NCBI RefSeq assembly: GCF_938017615.1 | Contig: NZ_CALIJA010000002.1 | Location: forward strand, 1-13,062 | Source of the DNA: an uncultured Campylobacter sp. | GTDB taxonomy: Bacteria > Campylobacterota > Campylobacteria > Campylobacterales > Campylobacteraceae | Direction of reading: 5' to 3' | Length of the DNA: 13,062 nt | Shown here: piece after piece, positions 6,336 through 13,062 of the stretch | Layout: every line of letters starts with the position of its first letter | Numbering within the stretch: position 1 is the first letter of the stretch | Position numbers and translations under genes: made by a program | Notes under the pieces: generated by a model | Database searches by the model: none | Seen by the model: only the letters and a program-made list of their open reading frames with translations | Told to the model about the DNA's origin: nothing

Positions 6336-6936
6336 CCATTTTTTCCTTTAAATTTGCTAAATTCTGCGTGATCGAAGCGGGTTTGTAGATCGCCTCTACC
6401 ATAGCGATATAATCGGGCTTGAGGGCTAAAATTTCATTTAAATTTTCTAAGTTTATTCCGCCGATTACGGCGATTGGGAGCTTTAAAGATTTTCGCGCCT
6501 CTTGCACAAGCGCATCGGGGCAAAGCGGCGCATCAGGCTTTGTCTTGCCGCGCCTTAGAGAGCCGAAGGCTACGTAGCTAGCGCCCTGCGCCTCGGCCTT
6601 TTGCGCGCGAGCAAGATCAGCATAGCAGCTAACGCCGATGATCTTATCCGCGCCTAAAAACTCGCGCACCTGCGCCGTCTCGCCGTCATCCTTTCCGATA
6701 TGCACGCCGTGCGCACCGAGCTTTTTGGCAAGCGTCGCATCGTCGTTTATGATGAGTTTGGCGCAGTAATCCTCGCAAAGACCGATTAGAGAGCGGATTA
6801 AAGCTTCATCCTGCGCGGCGAGCTTGCTGCGGTACTGCACGAGCTTTACGCTGCAGCGTAAAATTTCATCTATCTGCGAAAAGATAGTTTGCGGCGGCGT
6901 TAAGACATCGTCGCTAAGCGCGTAAATTTCACTCAT
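6322..6936 (-). CDS. thiE: Thiamine-phosphate synthase
   Basis: This 204-residue TIM-barrel enzyme joins the pyrimidine diphosphate (HMP-PP) and thiazole phosphate to make thiamine monophosphate in the cytoplasm. Signature segments appear in order: QYR (34-36), NDD (64-66, Mg and diphosphate binding), GVHIGKDD (77-84, the usual GxHLGQxD with Gln replaced by Lys), GVSCY (101-105), YVAFGSLRRGKTK (121-133) and IGGI (158-161). It overlaps the preceding gene by 8 nt (ATGAGTGA) and uppP by 14 nt, so it is embedded in this operon away from other thiamine genes. No TPP riboswitch is visible upstream. Confidence 0.95.
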   Translation of the reverse strand: MSEIYALSDDVLTPPQTIFSQIDEILRCSVKLVQYRSKLAAQDEALIRSLIGLCEDYCAKLIINDDATLAKKLGAHGVHIGKDDGETAQVREFLGADKIIGVSCYADLARAQKAEAQGASYVAFGSLRRGKTKPDAPLCPDALVQEARKSLKLPIAVIGGINLENLNEILALKPDYIAMVEAIYKPASITQNLANLKEKMDEYI

Positions 6937-7465
6937 CTATCTTTTTCGGCATCGGCACGCCGTTTAGAATGCAGTTGGTAACATCCCAAAATTTTGCGCT
7001 ATACATTCCACGTTTAGCCTCTTTGGCTTCCTCGGCAGCTTTTAAAAGAAGTTCGCTATCGTCGGTTATCGGCACAGCAAATCCCGCCGCTACCAGGTCT
7101 AATCGCAGATTACTTTTAGGATCGCTTACGTCGCAAACATAGGCGTCATTGCCGCGATTGATTAAATTTACGTAGTAGCGCTTGCCTGGTTTTATCACGG
7201 ACTCGAGAGTTTTTTTATATTCTTTATCGAATTTCCTTAGCTCTTTGGCGTCCGTTATGCACCTTGAAGCGCCCGCGGCGATTATATTTAAATTTTTTAA
7301 GTCGCAGGGAAAGAAGCGATCTTTTTGAGCCTTTCTGAAGGTAAAAACGAAGCTTCTGCCGTCATCGCCAAGACCTGCAAACGCGGCGATGCCGTATCTA
7401 TCTTTTTGCTCCGCAAAGCTCTGCGTGCAGAGCAAAATCGCAAGTGTCAAAAATATCTTTTTCAT
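6929..7465 (-). CDS. Secreted SNase-like (thermonuclease-fold) protein, probably degenerate
   Basis: This is a 178-residue exported protein with a type I signal peptide, cut probably after SFA (position 18). The C-terminal half follows the staphylococcal nuclease layout: a strand region KRYYVNLINRGNDAYVCDVS, then LRLDLVAAGFAVPI (120-133, the usual LNxxLVxxGxA helix), then AEEAKEAKRGMYSAKFWDV (144-162, the usual AxxxAkxxkrGlW). The catalytic Arg of the YGR motif is not there (DAYVCDVS instead), and no clear Arg/Glu pair stands before it, so catalysis is doubtful. Four cysteines in the mature part (54, 69, 111, 165) could make two disulfides. Epsilonproteobacteria carry related putative secreted nucleases. 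The start ATG follows AGAGGAA by five bases. The gene follows the ABC binding-protein gene by 59 nt and overlaps thiE by 8 nt. Confidence 0.75.
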   Translation of the reverse strand: MKKIFLTLAILLCTQSFAEQKDRYGIAAFAGLGDDGRSFVFTFRKAQKDRFFPCDLKNLNIIAAGASRCITDAKELRKFDKEYKKTLESVIKPGKRYYVNLINRGNDAYVCDVSDPKSNLRLDLVAAGFAVPITDDSELLLKAAEEAKEAKRGMYSAKFWDVTNCILNGVPMPKKIDE

Positions 7466-7469
7466 AGGA

Positions 7470-7514
7470 TTCCTCTTAGGCGGCGCAAATTCTACGAGAG
7501 GAATTTACGCCTAA
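7470..7514 (-). promoter_or_regulatory. Possible RNA switch covering the ribosome site of the SNase-like gene
   Basis: On the minus strand three pairings compete. (A) GGCGTAAATTC (7511-7501) pairs with GAATTTGCGCC (7492-7482), an 11-bp stem with one G-U pair and an 8-base loop. (B) TTCCTCT (7503-7497) is an exact complement of AGAGGAA (7476-7470), the Shine-Dalgarno of the next gene. (C) TTAGGCG (7514-7508) pairs with CGCCTAA (7482-7476). A leaves the ribosome site free and B hides it. B and C together would form a pseudoknot, sharing only base 7476. No T-run follows on the minus strand, so a plain terminator is less likely. Confidence 0.45.
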
Positions 7515-7524
7515 ATTTTGCGGA

Positions 7525-8265
7525 TTATTTTAAATTATACTTTTCCAAAAGTTTTTCGTAGCTGCCGTCCTTTTTCATCTCCTCAAGCGCTGTGTTAAAT
7601 TTAGCGAGCAGCTCGGGATACTTGCCCTTATCAAATGCGATCGAAAAGCCCTCGCTGCCGTCGGATTCTTTAAAAAATGCGGTTAGATCGTCATTTTTCT
7701 TAAGATACTCATAGCCCACGGACGAATCCACGCAAAGCGCATCGATCTTTTTGTTTTTCAGCGACATAACGGCTACAAAAACGTTCTCCGTAGCGCTAAC
7801 CTCGGCGCCTTTGATATCTCTGATCGCAAGCTCTTGAATGGTGCCTAGCTGTGCGGCAAGGCGCTTACCCTGCAAGTCGGCTTTGGAATTTAACGAGTTA
7901 TCGTCCTTGCGCTTGACATATAAATTTTCGACCTTGTAGTAAGGATTTGTGAAATCGATCGCCTTTTTGCGAGCCGGCGTCGCGCTCATTCCCGAGGCGA
8001 TCATGTCGATCTTGCCACTTTTAATCGCAGGGATTAGCCCGTCAAAGCTCATATTTAAAATTTCATATTTAATCCCCGTGCGCTTTGCAAGCTCGGCTAC
8101 CAGATCCATATCAAAGCCGGTAACCTTGGAGTTTTCATCCACAAACTCAAACGGCGGATACTCGGCGTTTGTACCTACGATGAGCGTATCTTTGGTGATG
8201 TCTTTAGCGACTAGCGAACCGCAAAGCAAAGCGCCCGCAACTAGAAATCTCATAAATTTTTTCAT
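7525..8265 (-). CDS. Polar amino-acid ABC transporter, periplasmic binding protein
   Basis: This 246-residue protein has a signal peptide (MKKFMRFLVAGALLCGSLVA, cleaved before KD). Cys15 does not sit in a good lipobox, so it is probably a free periplasmic protein. The family 3 fold is plain: TLIVGTNAEYPPFEFVD (27-43), GFDMDLVAELAKRTG (50-64), SATPARKKAIDFTNPYY (94-110, Arg99 to the ligand carboxylate), LGTIQELAI (140-148) and Asp180 in ALCVDSSVG (ligand amino group). It delivers a polar or basic amino acid to the permease encoded upstream; the exact ligand cannot be read. It is the third gene of the transporter run, 11 nt after the ATPase gene. Confidence 0.92.
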   Translation of the reverse strand: MKKFMRFLVAGALLCGSLVAKDITKDTLIVGTNAEYPPFEFVDENSKVTGFDMDLVAELAKRTGIKYEILNMSFDGLIPAIKSGKIDMIASGMSATPARKKAIDFTNPYYKVENLYVKRKDDNSLNSKADLQGKRLAAQLGTIQELAIRDIKGAEVSATENVFVAVMSLKNKKIDALCVDSSVGYEYLKKNDDLTAFFKESDGSEGFSIAFDKGKYPELLAKFNTALEEMKKDGSYEKLLEKYNLK

Positions 8266-8276
8266 TTCCCTCTCCT

Positions 8277-9005
8277 TTAGTGGTTTAAAATTTTATTTAA
8301 AAATTCTTTTAATCTCGGATTTTGCGGATTTTCAAATACGTTTTTAGGCGTATCGTCCACAGCGATCTTGCCGCCCTCCATAAAAAAAATCCTATTCGCG
8401 ACATTGCGTGCAAAGCCCATTTCGTGCGTTACCACAAGCATCGTAATGCCCTCTTTGGCGACCTCTTTCATTATACCTAACACCTCGCCGATCATCTCGG
8501 GATCTAACGCCGAGGTAGGCTCGTCGAATAAAATCACATCCGGATTTACTGCCAAACTTCTAGCGATTGCGATGCGTTGCTTTTGCCCGCCGCTAAGCTT
8601 GTGCGGATAAGTATAGGCCTTATCACTAAGACCGACCTTTTGTAACAGCTCCTCTGCTTTTGCGTAGGCTTGTTCTTTGGTATAGATCCCCGCTTTTATG
8701 GGCGCTAGAGTTAAATTTTCCAGCACGTTTTTATTTGCAAAGAGGTTGAAATGCTGAAACACCATACTAACTTTGCGGCGAATTTTATTAATATCAGTGT
8801 GCTTATCGGTAATATCCTCGCCGTCTATTTTAATAGTGCCGCCGCTTGGAATTTCAAGCAGATTTAAGCAACGCAAAAAGGTCGATTTACCGCCGCCACT
8901 TGGACCGATGATAGCTACGATATCGCCTTTATTTATGGTCTTTGAAATTCCTTTTAACACCGATAAATTGCCGTAGGATTTGGTTAAATTTGATATTTCA
9001 ATCAT
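8277..9005 (-). CDS. Polar amino-acid ABC transporter, ATP-binding protein (GlnQ/HisP-like)
   Basis: This 242-residue cytoplasmic ATPase drives amino-acid import. All motifs are intact: Walker A GPSGGGKST (34-42), Q-loop Gln84 in VFQHFNLF, signature LSGGQ (137-141), Walker B VILFDE (157-162, catalytic Glu162), D-loop SALD and H-loop His194 in VVTHEMGFA. The length is normal for the family. It overlaps the permease gene by 8 nt and is followed by the binding-protein gene after 11 nt. Confidence 0.96.
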   Translation of the reverse strand: MIEISNLTKSYGNLSVLKGISKTINKGDIVAIIGPSGGGKSTFLRCLNLLEIPSGGTIKIDGEDITDKHTDINKIRRKVSMVFQHFNLFANKNVLENLTLAPIKAGIYTKEQAYAKAEELLQKVGLSDKAYTYPHKLSGGQKQRIAIARSLAVNPDVILFDEPTSALDPEMIGEVLGIMKEVAKEGITMLVVTHEMGFARNVANRIFFMEGGKIAVDDTPKNVFENPQNPRLKEFLNKILNH

Positions 9006-9702
9006 TGCGGTTTAACCTACTTTCTAGCATTTTTACTAAAAACGAGAAAAATTTCACGCTTGCATAGTAAAGTACTGCGGCAAAAAGTATCGGCTGGACG
9101 GTATAAAGCGCAGCCTGCATACTTTTTGAAAAAAACGTAAGATCGGTGATTGCTACGAGGCCCACGACCGAGGTCTCTTTAAATAGGCTAATAAACTCAT
9201 TTGCAAGCGCAGGCAGGATATTTTTTATCGCCTGCGGAAAGACGATCTCTTTCATCGCCGTGCCGTAGCCTAGCCCCATCGCGCGCGCAGCTTCCATCTG
9301 GCCGCGATCGACGCTATTTATGCCGCCGCGCACGATCTCCGCGACGTAAGCTGAGCTATTAAGCCCCAGCGCAAAGATCGCAGCTGCGATATTATTGCTC
9401 CACGTAGCAAAGATAACAAACACGAACACCATCAGCTGGATAACGATTGGAGTTCCGCGAATGATATCCACGTATTCATCGATAATGAAGCTTAGAAATT
9501 TATTGTTTAGAAATTTTAAAAATGCCAGCATAAATCCTAATGCGATACCGATCACGATGCCGCCGGAGGTCAAAATAAGAGTGATGCCGTAGCTTTTGGC
9601 GTATGAAATTTTTTGCGCTTCGCTCAGTTCGGGATAGGTGAAATAAAGCCCCACGGCGATTACAGTCAAAACAAATACGACCTTTAAAATTTTCTCGTTC
9701 AA
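8998..9702 (-). CDS. Polar amino-acid ABC transporter, permease (HisM/GlnP family)
   Basis: This 234-residue inner-membrane subunit has about five hydrophobic segments: roughly 5-22, 38-63, 85-115, a segment around 165-190 and the C-terminal stretch 195-222. The IRGTPIVIQL motif (81-90) and the EAA loop (EAARAMGLGYGTAMKEIVFPQ, starting at 137), which docks on the ATPase, are typical of the family. The chosen start is a TTG (9702-9700) with AAAAGG about eight bases upstream; another TTG lies out of frame four bases before it. It is the first gene of the minus-strand transporter run, divergent from putP across a 127-bp AT-rich gap. Confidence 0.93.
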   Translation of the reverse strand: MNEKILKVVFVLTVIAVGLYFTYPELSEAQKISYAKSYGITLILTSGGIVIGIALGFMLAFLKFLNNKFLSFIIDEYVDIIRGTPIVIQLMVFVFVIFATWSNNIAAAIFALGLNSSAYVAEIVRGGINSVDRGQMEAARAMGLGYGTAMKEIVFPQAIKNILPALANEFISLFKETSVVGLVAITDLTFFSKSMQAALYTVQPILFAAVLYYASVKFFSFLVKMLESRLNRND

Positions 9703-9799
9703 CCAAGGCGCCTTTTTCTTAAAATTTAAACGGCAAGAATACTAAAATTTCGTTAAAATCTGGCTAAATTCCGAAAGTAAAATTTTATTTGAAATAGAG

Positions 9800-9824
9800 T
9801 AAAATTAGCTTTTTTAAAAGGAGG
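9800..9824 (+). promoter_or_regulatory. Likely -10 box and strong ribosome site of putP
   Basis: TAAAAT (9800-9805) is a fair -10 box in an AT-rich run. AAGGAGG (9818-9824) is a near-consensus ribosome site five bases before the ATG at 9830. No clear -35 is seen, as is usual in Campylobacter. Confidence 0.5.
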
Positions 9825-9829
9825 CAACG

Positions 9830-11338
9830 ATGAGCTTTTGGACCTATTGCGCAATCGCGATATATTTCGGCGCGCTTATTTTTATAGGTAGGTATTATTA
9901 TGACAAGAATGCGAGCTTAAGCGAGTATCTGCTCGATAATCGCCGCCTAGGACCATTCGTAACGGCGCTTAGCGCGGGCGCTAGCGATATGAGCGGCTGG
10001 ATGCTTTTGGGGGTGCCGGGCGCGATGTTTGCGACGGGGATTTGCAATATCTGGATAGCCCTAGGACTTTGCGTGGGCGCGTGGTGCAACTATAAATTTC
10101 TTGCCAAAAGGCTTAGAATTTACACTGAAGTAGCAAGCGACAGCGTCACGATCCCAGATTTTTTAGAAAACCGCTTCAAAGACCGCACCAAGACGCTTCG
10201 CATTATCTCGGGGCTTTTGATCATCATATTTTTTACGCTCTATGTTAGCAGCGGCATCATCGCAGGCGGCAAGACCTTTGAGAGCTTTTTCGGGCTAAAT
10301 TTCACCTACGGCGCGGTCGCTACGATCTTAATCGTCGTGTTTTATACCTTTTTCGGCGGATTTAAGGCCGTCGCGATCACGGATGCGTTTCAGGGCGCGC
10401 TGATGTTTGCGGTGCTTATTTTGATCCCTCTGTTTTCTTATCGCGCGCTGCAGATCCCTGCGGACAGCTCCTTTTTGGCGCAGGTGCGGCTATACGGCGC
10501 GAGCCACCTCGATCTATTTTACAATCAAAGCTTCTTGGGCGTTTTGGGCCTACTTGCTTGGGGGCTCGGATACTTCGGTCAGCCGCATATCATCGTGCGT
10601 TTTATGGCGATTAGAAGCTCGCGCGAGCTTGATAGCGCGCGCCGCATCGGAATTTCGTGGATGGTGCTAGGACTAGTAGGCGCGATGCTTAGCGGCCTGA
10701 TCGGCTTTGTGTATTTCTCGCAAAAGGGCCTTAGCATAGACGATCCCGAAAAAATTTTCCTAGAGCTTGGCAAAATTTTCTTTCACCCATTCATCCTAGG
10801 CGTGATAATCTCTGCTGTGCTGGCGGCGATTATGAGCACTATCTCAAGTCAGCTTTTGGTAAGCGCGAGCGCGGTTACGAAGGATTTTATCTTTGCGTTT
10901 TATAAAAAAGAGGTGAGCGAGCGCACGCAGACGCTAAGCAGCCGCATCGCCGTCGTGATCATCGCCGCAGTCGCTGCGATCTTGGCGTTCGGCTCAAACG
11001 ATACGGTGCTAAACGTCGTGGGTAACGCTTGGGCGGGATTTGGCGCGAGCTTTGGAGCGGTGCTGCTTTTCAGCCTGTATTCTAAAAAGATGAGCGCACT
11101 CTCGGCTCTAGTAGGCATGCTCGTAGGCGGTATCACGGTCATTTGCTGGATCTTATCGGGGCTTTCGGCGGTCGTTTACGAGCTGCTGCCCGGTTTTTGC
11201 TTTTCGGCGCTTGCGATACTGCTCGTAAATCGCTACAACTCCGTGCTCGATAAGATGGCGGATGAGCCCAATGCCGCGCAAATTTCGCAGGAATTTGAAA
11301 AGATGAAAGAGCAGAGTTTGGGAAGCAAAAATGGCTAA
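9830..11338 (+). CDS. putP: Sodium/proline symporter
   Basis: This 502-residue inner-membrane carrier of the sodium:solute symporter family (LeuT fold, about 13 helices) imports proline with sodium. The sodium-site residues of E. coli PutP are all present with a small offset: SAGASDMSGWMLLGVPG (48-64; Asp53, Ser55, Gly56) and AIMSTISSQLL (333-343; Ser336, Thr337). VTIPDFLENRF, FYTFFGGFKAVAITDAFQG and GYFGQPHIIVRFMA are further family hallmarks. The ATG follows AAGGAGG. No putA or other proline-degrading gene is adjacent. The end overlaps the DUF2130 gene by 8 nt, so the two are co-transcribed. Confidence 0.95.
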   Translation: MSFWTYCAIAIYFGALIFIGRYYYDKNASLSEYLLDNRRLGPFVTALSAGASDMSGWMLLGVPGAMFATGICNIWIALGLCVGAWCNYKFLAKRLRIYTEVASDSVTIPDFLENRFKDRTKTLRIISGLLIIIFFTLYVSSGIIAGGKTFESFFGLNFTYGAVATILIVVFYTFFGGFKAVAITDAFQGALMFAVLILIPLFSYRALQIPADSSFLAQVRLYGASHLDLFYNQSFLGVLGLLAWGLGYFGQPHIIVRFMAIRSSRELDSARRIGISWMVLGLVGAMLSGLIGFVYFSQKGLSIDDPEKIFLELGKIFFHPFILGVIISAVLAAIMSTISSQLLVSASAVTKDFIFAFYKKEVSERTQTLSSRIAVVIIAAVAAILAFGSNDTVLNVVGNAWAGFGASFGAVLLFSLYSKKMSALSALVGMLVGGITVICWILSGLSAVVYELLPGFCFSALAILLVNRYNSVLDKMADEPNAAQISQEFEKMKEQSLGSKNG

Positions 11339-12674
11339 CGTAAAGTGCCCGCACTGCGGCTCGCAGATCGATATAGACGAGGCGCTGCAGCGCGATATCA
11401 AGGCCAAATTTGAAGATGAAATTTTGCAGCAGAAGCGAAAGTGGCAGCAGCAGCAAAACGAAGCCACGCTTAAATTTGAAGCCGAGATCGCCGCTAAGCG
11501 CGAGGAGTACGCGAAGCATCTGGCGCAGCTGCAAGCGAAGGAAAACGCATTCGAGCAGCGCGTAAAAGCGGCGACCGATTCCGCGCTAAACAGCGAGCGG
11601 GAGAAAATTTTAGCGCTCGCAAAATCTCAGATCGAGAGCGAAAATGCGGCGAAATTTGAAATTTTACAAAAGGAGCTGCAAGAAAAATCGCAAAGAATTT
11701 CCGAGCTAAATTTAATAAAGGCCGAAATGGAAGCGCAGAAGCGTAAATTTAGCGAGCTTGAAGCCGAGAATAAAGCTAAATCCGAGATCGAGCTAACCAA
11801 CCGCGTAAACCAAGAGCGCGAGCGGCTTTCGAAGCAAATTTCGCAGGAAAACGAGCTGAAATTCCGCCAAAAAGATGAGCAGATCCAAAGCCTGATCGGT
11901 CAAATAAACGAGCTCAAGCGCCGCTCTGAGGTGGGCTCGCAGCAGCTTCAGGGCGAGGTACAGGAGCTCGCGCTGCAGGAGTATCTGCGGCTAAACTTTC
12001 CTTTGGACGAGATAGATGAGGTCAAAAAGGGCGCGCGCGGCGCGGACTGCGTACAGATGGTGCATACGAGGGAGTTTGCGGGCTGCGGTAAAATTTTATA
12101 CGAGAGCAAGCGCACGAAAAGCTTCGAGCCCAAATGGATCGACAAACTCAAAGACGATATGATAGGCGAGGGCGCGCAGATCGGCGTTATCGTCACCGAG
12201 CAGATGCCGCCTCACAGCCCTAGGCTGCACCAAGCGCCGAGCGATGCTAGCATCTGGATCTGTTCGTTTGAGGAATTTAAGGGGCTTTGCGCCGTCTTGC
12301 GCGAACACGTCGTGGCGCTTGCGTTTGCTAAAAGATCGGGGCAAAATCAAGATAGCAAAACGGCGATGCTCTACGACTATCTAACCTCGCCCGAGTTTGC
12401 AAACCAGATAAAGACGATCGTATCGGCATTCGTCGGCATGCAAGAGAGCCTAAATAAGGAGCGCAACGCGATGGAGCGCATCTGGAAACAGCGTGAAAAA
12501 CAGATCGCGCGTGCGCGAGACGGCGCGATCGCGATGCACGCAAGCATCAGAAGCATCGCAGGAAACGGCGTAGCGCAGCTAGAGGACGTCGATGAAATTT
12601 TAAGCCTCGAGGCGATCGCGGCGGAGAGCGAAGCGGACGCGCTTCAAAACCAAGACGGCGACGAGACGCCATAG
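11331..12674 (+). CDS. DUF2130 protein: long coiled coil plus nuclease-like domain
   Basis: This is a 447-residue cytoplasmic protein. It opens with CPHCG (6-10), a single zinc-knuckle half. A charged, Gln/Glu/Lys-rich helical stretch follows from about 20 to 200, almost surely a coiled coil. The DUF2130 domain starts near 203: GSQQLQGEVQELALQEYL (202-219), FPLDEIDEVKKGARGADCVQ (223-242), ILYESKRTKSF (255-265) and WIDKLKDDM. Glu209 or Glu212, Asp239 and Glu258-Ser-Lys260 give an E...D...ExK pattern like PD-(D/E)XK nucleases; the nuclease reading is inference. A second helical part (370-410) ends in an acidic tail. The start codon lies inside the last codons of putP (ATGGCTAA overlap), giving translational coupling with no obvious functional link. 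The family's role is not known to me. Confidence 0.88.
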   Translation: MANVKCPHCGSQIDIDEALQRDIKAKFEDEILQQKRKWQQQQNEATLKFEAEIAAKREEYAKHLAQLQAKENAFEQRVKAATDSALNSEREKILALAKSQIESENAAKFEILQKELQEKSQRISELNLIKAEMEAQKRKFSELEAENKAKSEIELTNRVNQERERLSKQISQENELKFRQKDEQIQSLIGQINELKRRSEVGSQQLQGEVQELALQEYLRLNFPLDEIDEVKKGARGADCVQMVHTREFAGCGKILYESKRTKSFEPKWIDKLKDDMIGEGAQIGVIVTEQMPPHSPRLHQAPSDASIWICSFEEFKGLCAVLREHVVALAFAKRSGQNQDSKTAMLYDYLTSPEFANQIKTIVSAFVGMQESLNKERNAMERIWKQREKQIARARDGAIAMHASIRSIAGNGVAQLEDVDEILSLEAIAAESEADALQNQDGDETP

Positions 12675-12698
12675 CGGCGTGCGGACGTGTCGCCGTCT
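12653..12698 (+). terminator. Nested stem-loop spanning the DUF2130 stop codon
   Basis: AGACGGCGAC (12653-12662) is exactly complementary to GTCGCCGTCT (12689-12698). Within the 26-base loop, ACGCC (12666-12670) pairs with GGCGT (12676-12680). The stop codon (12672-12674) lies in the inner loop. No T-run follows, so it may be an RNA-end stabiliser or a factor-dependent stop rather than a classic terminator. Confidence 0.45.
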
Positions 12699-12758
12699 GA
12701 ACGAAATGCGAGGCGGCCTTGCGTCGTGAGGCTCAAATTTTGTAAAGTAACACGATAT

Positions 12759-12772
12759 TTGTCCGCGGACAA
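12759..12772. repeat. 14-bp perfect palindrome TTGTCCGCGGACAA
   Basis: This is a perfect GC-centred dyad in otherwise AT-rich noncoding DNA about 85 bases after the DUF2130 stop. It could be a protein-binding site or a small hairpin. No gene start lies nearby inside the window, so its target is unknown. Confidence 0.5.
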
Positions 12773-12864
12773 GTGGTGCTAAAATTTCAAGAAATAATTG
12801 TTGTATGCTTTTGGGTTTGCGAGGTTGGAATTTTACTTGCGAATTTTATACTGGCAGAAATACG

Positions 12865-12882
12865 CCGCACTGTGTAGTGTGG
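12865..12882 (+). repeat. 7-bp hairpin with 4-base loop
   Basis: As plus-strand RNA, CCGCACU (12865-12871) pairs with AGUGUGG (12876-12882) around GUGU, with one G-U pair, and AAATTT follows. The minus-strand version has a mismatch. It could be a weak plus-strand terminator. Confidence 0.35.
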
Positions 12883-13062
12883 AAATTTCACATGTAAAAT
12901 TTTAAATTCATAATTAAGGAAGCGCTTCACGTCGCGAAAATTTGATTTGGAATTTCTATCTTGTATCTCAATTAGGAAGATTTTACACTAAAAGCTATAG
13001 CAAAATTTTAGGAATTCGCTTTGCCGTACCATAAAAATTTTAAAATTTTGGTTCGCAAAATT

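Larger units (their letters stand above)
12675..13062. other. Gene-free AT-rich tail
   Basis: No credible reading frame, tRNA or repeat array is seen in these 388 bases. AAATTT-core words are common but not in a steady 15-bp phase. The stretch holds the palindromes listed separately. A 16-bp A/T palindrome (13034-13049, AAAA-TTTT twice), flanked by ACC and GGT (13028-13030, 13050-13052), could be the hairpin of a terminator for a gene beyond the right edge. Confidence 0.6.

Noticed and set aside
6937..7465. TPP riboswitch for thiE
   Set aside because: The sequence before thiE is coding and lacks the conserved CUGAGA and ACCUGA-type elements.
7470..7514. Simple intrinsic terminator of the ABC transporter operon
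   Set aside because: The stem is good but no T-run follows on the minus strand, and its bases also pair with the next ribosome site.
1..13062. tRNA, rRNA, insertion sequence, prophage or toxin-antitoxin genes
   Set aside because: I looked on both strands and saw no cloverleaf, transposase, integrase, phage gene or small toxin-antitoxin pair.

Overview
The window reads as chromosomal DNA of a Campylobacter-type epsilonproteobacterium. This rests on protein style (Lys/Ile/Leu-rich proteins, a PutP symporter, a CptA/EptC-like phosphoethanolamine transferase, a DUF234 protein without an ATPase) and on very frequent AAATTT-core words in DNA of only moderate AT content. The fairly balanced base composition suggests a species of the C. 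gracilis / C. rectus / C. showae kind rather than C. jejuni. That is inference; no rRNA is present to test it. There is no sign of prophage, insertion sequence, CRISPR array or tRNA.

Layout. (1) 1-1784, minus strand: a standalone DUF234 protein with PD-(D/E)XK-like residues, then a cysteine-rich lipoprotein with an EexN-like N-terminal motif, then a 28-bp palindromic terminator. (2) 1785-1909: a compact divergent promoter region that questions the obvious start codon on both sides. (3) 1910-3226, plus strand: a SufS/CsdA-like class V PLP enzyme. (4) 3227-3712: a gene-free stretch filled by a degenerate ~15-bp periodic repeat with an AATTT core. (5) 9702-3713, minus strand: two tightly packed runs. 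The first is a polar amino-acid ABC importer (permease, ATPase, binding protein). The second is a secreted SNase-like protein, ThiE, UppP and a phosphoethanolamine transferase. They are separated by 59 nt that can fold so as to cover or free the next ribosome binding site. (6) 9830-12674, plus strand: putP overlapping a coiled-coil DUF2130 protein. (7) 12675-13062: a gene-free AT-rich tail with several inverted repeats.

How the genes may work together. The ABC importer and PutP are divergently transcribed amino-acid uptake systems, which fits an organism that lives on amino acids. UppP (recycling of the undecaprenyl carrier) and the phosphoethanolamine transferase (decoration of envelope glycolipids or proteins) are 22 nt apart and both act at the periplasmic face of the inner membrane. 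ThiE is coupled to them by overlap, with no obvious functional link.

I found no clear new multi-gene system. The best leads are the 15-bp periodic array at 3231-3602, the possible ribosome-binding-site switch at 7470-7514, and a possible ATT start codon for the DUF234 gene.
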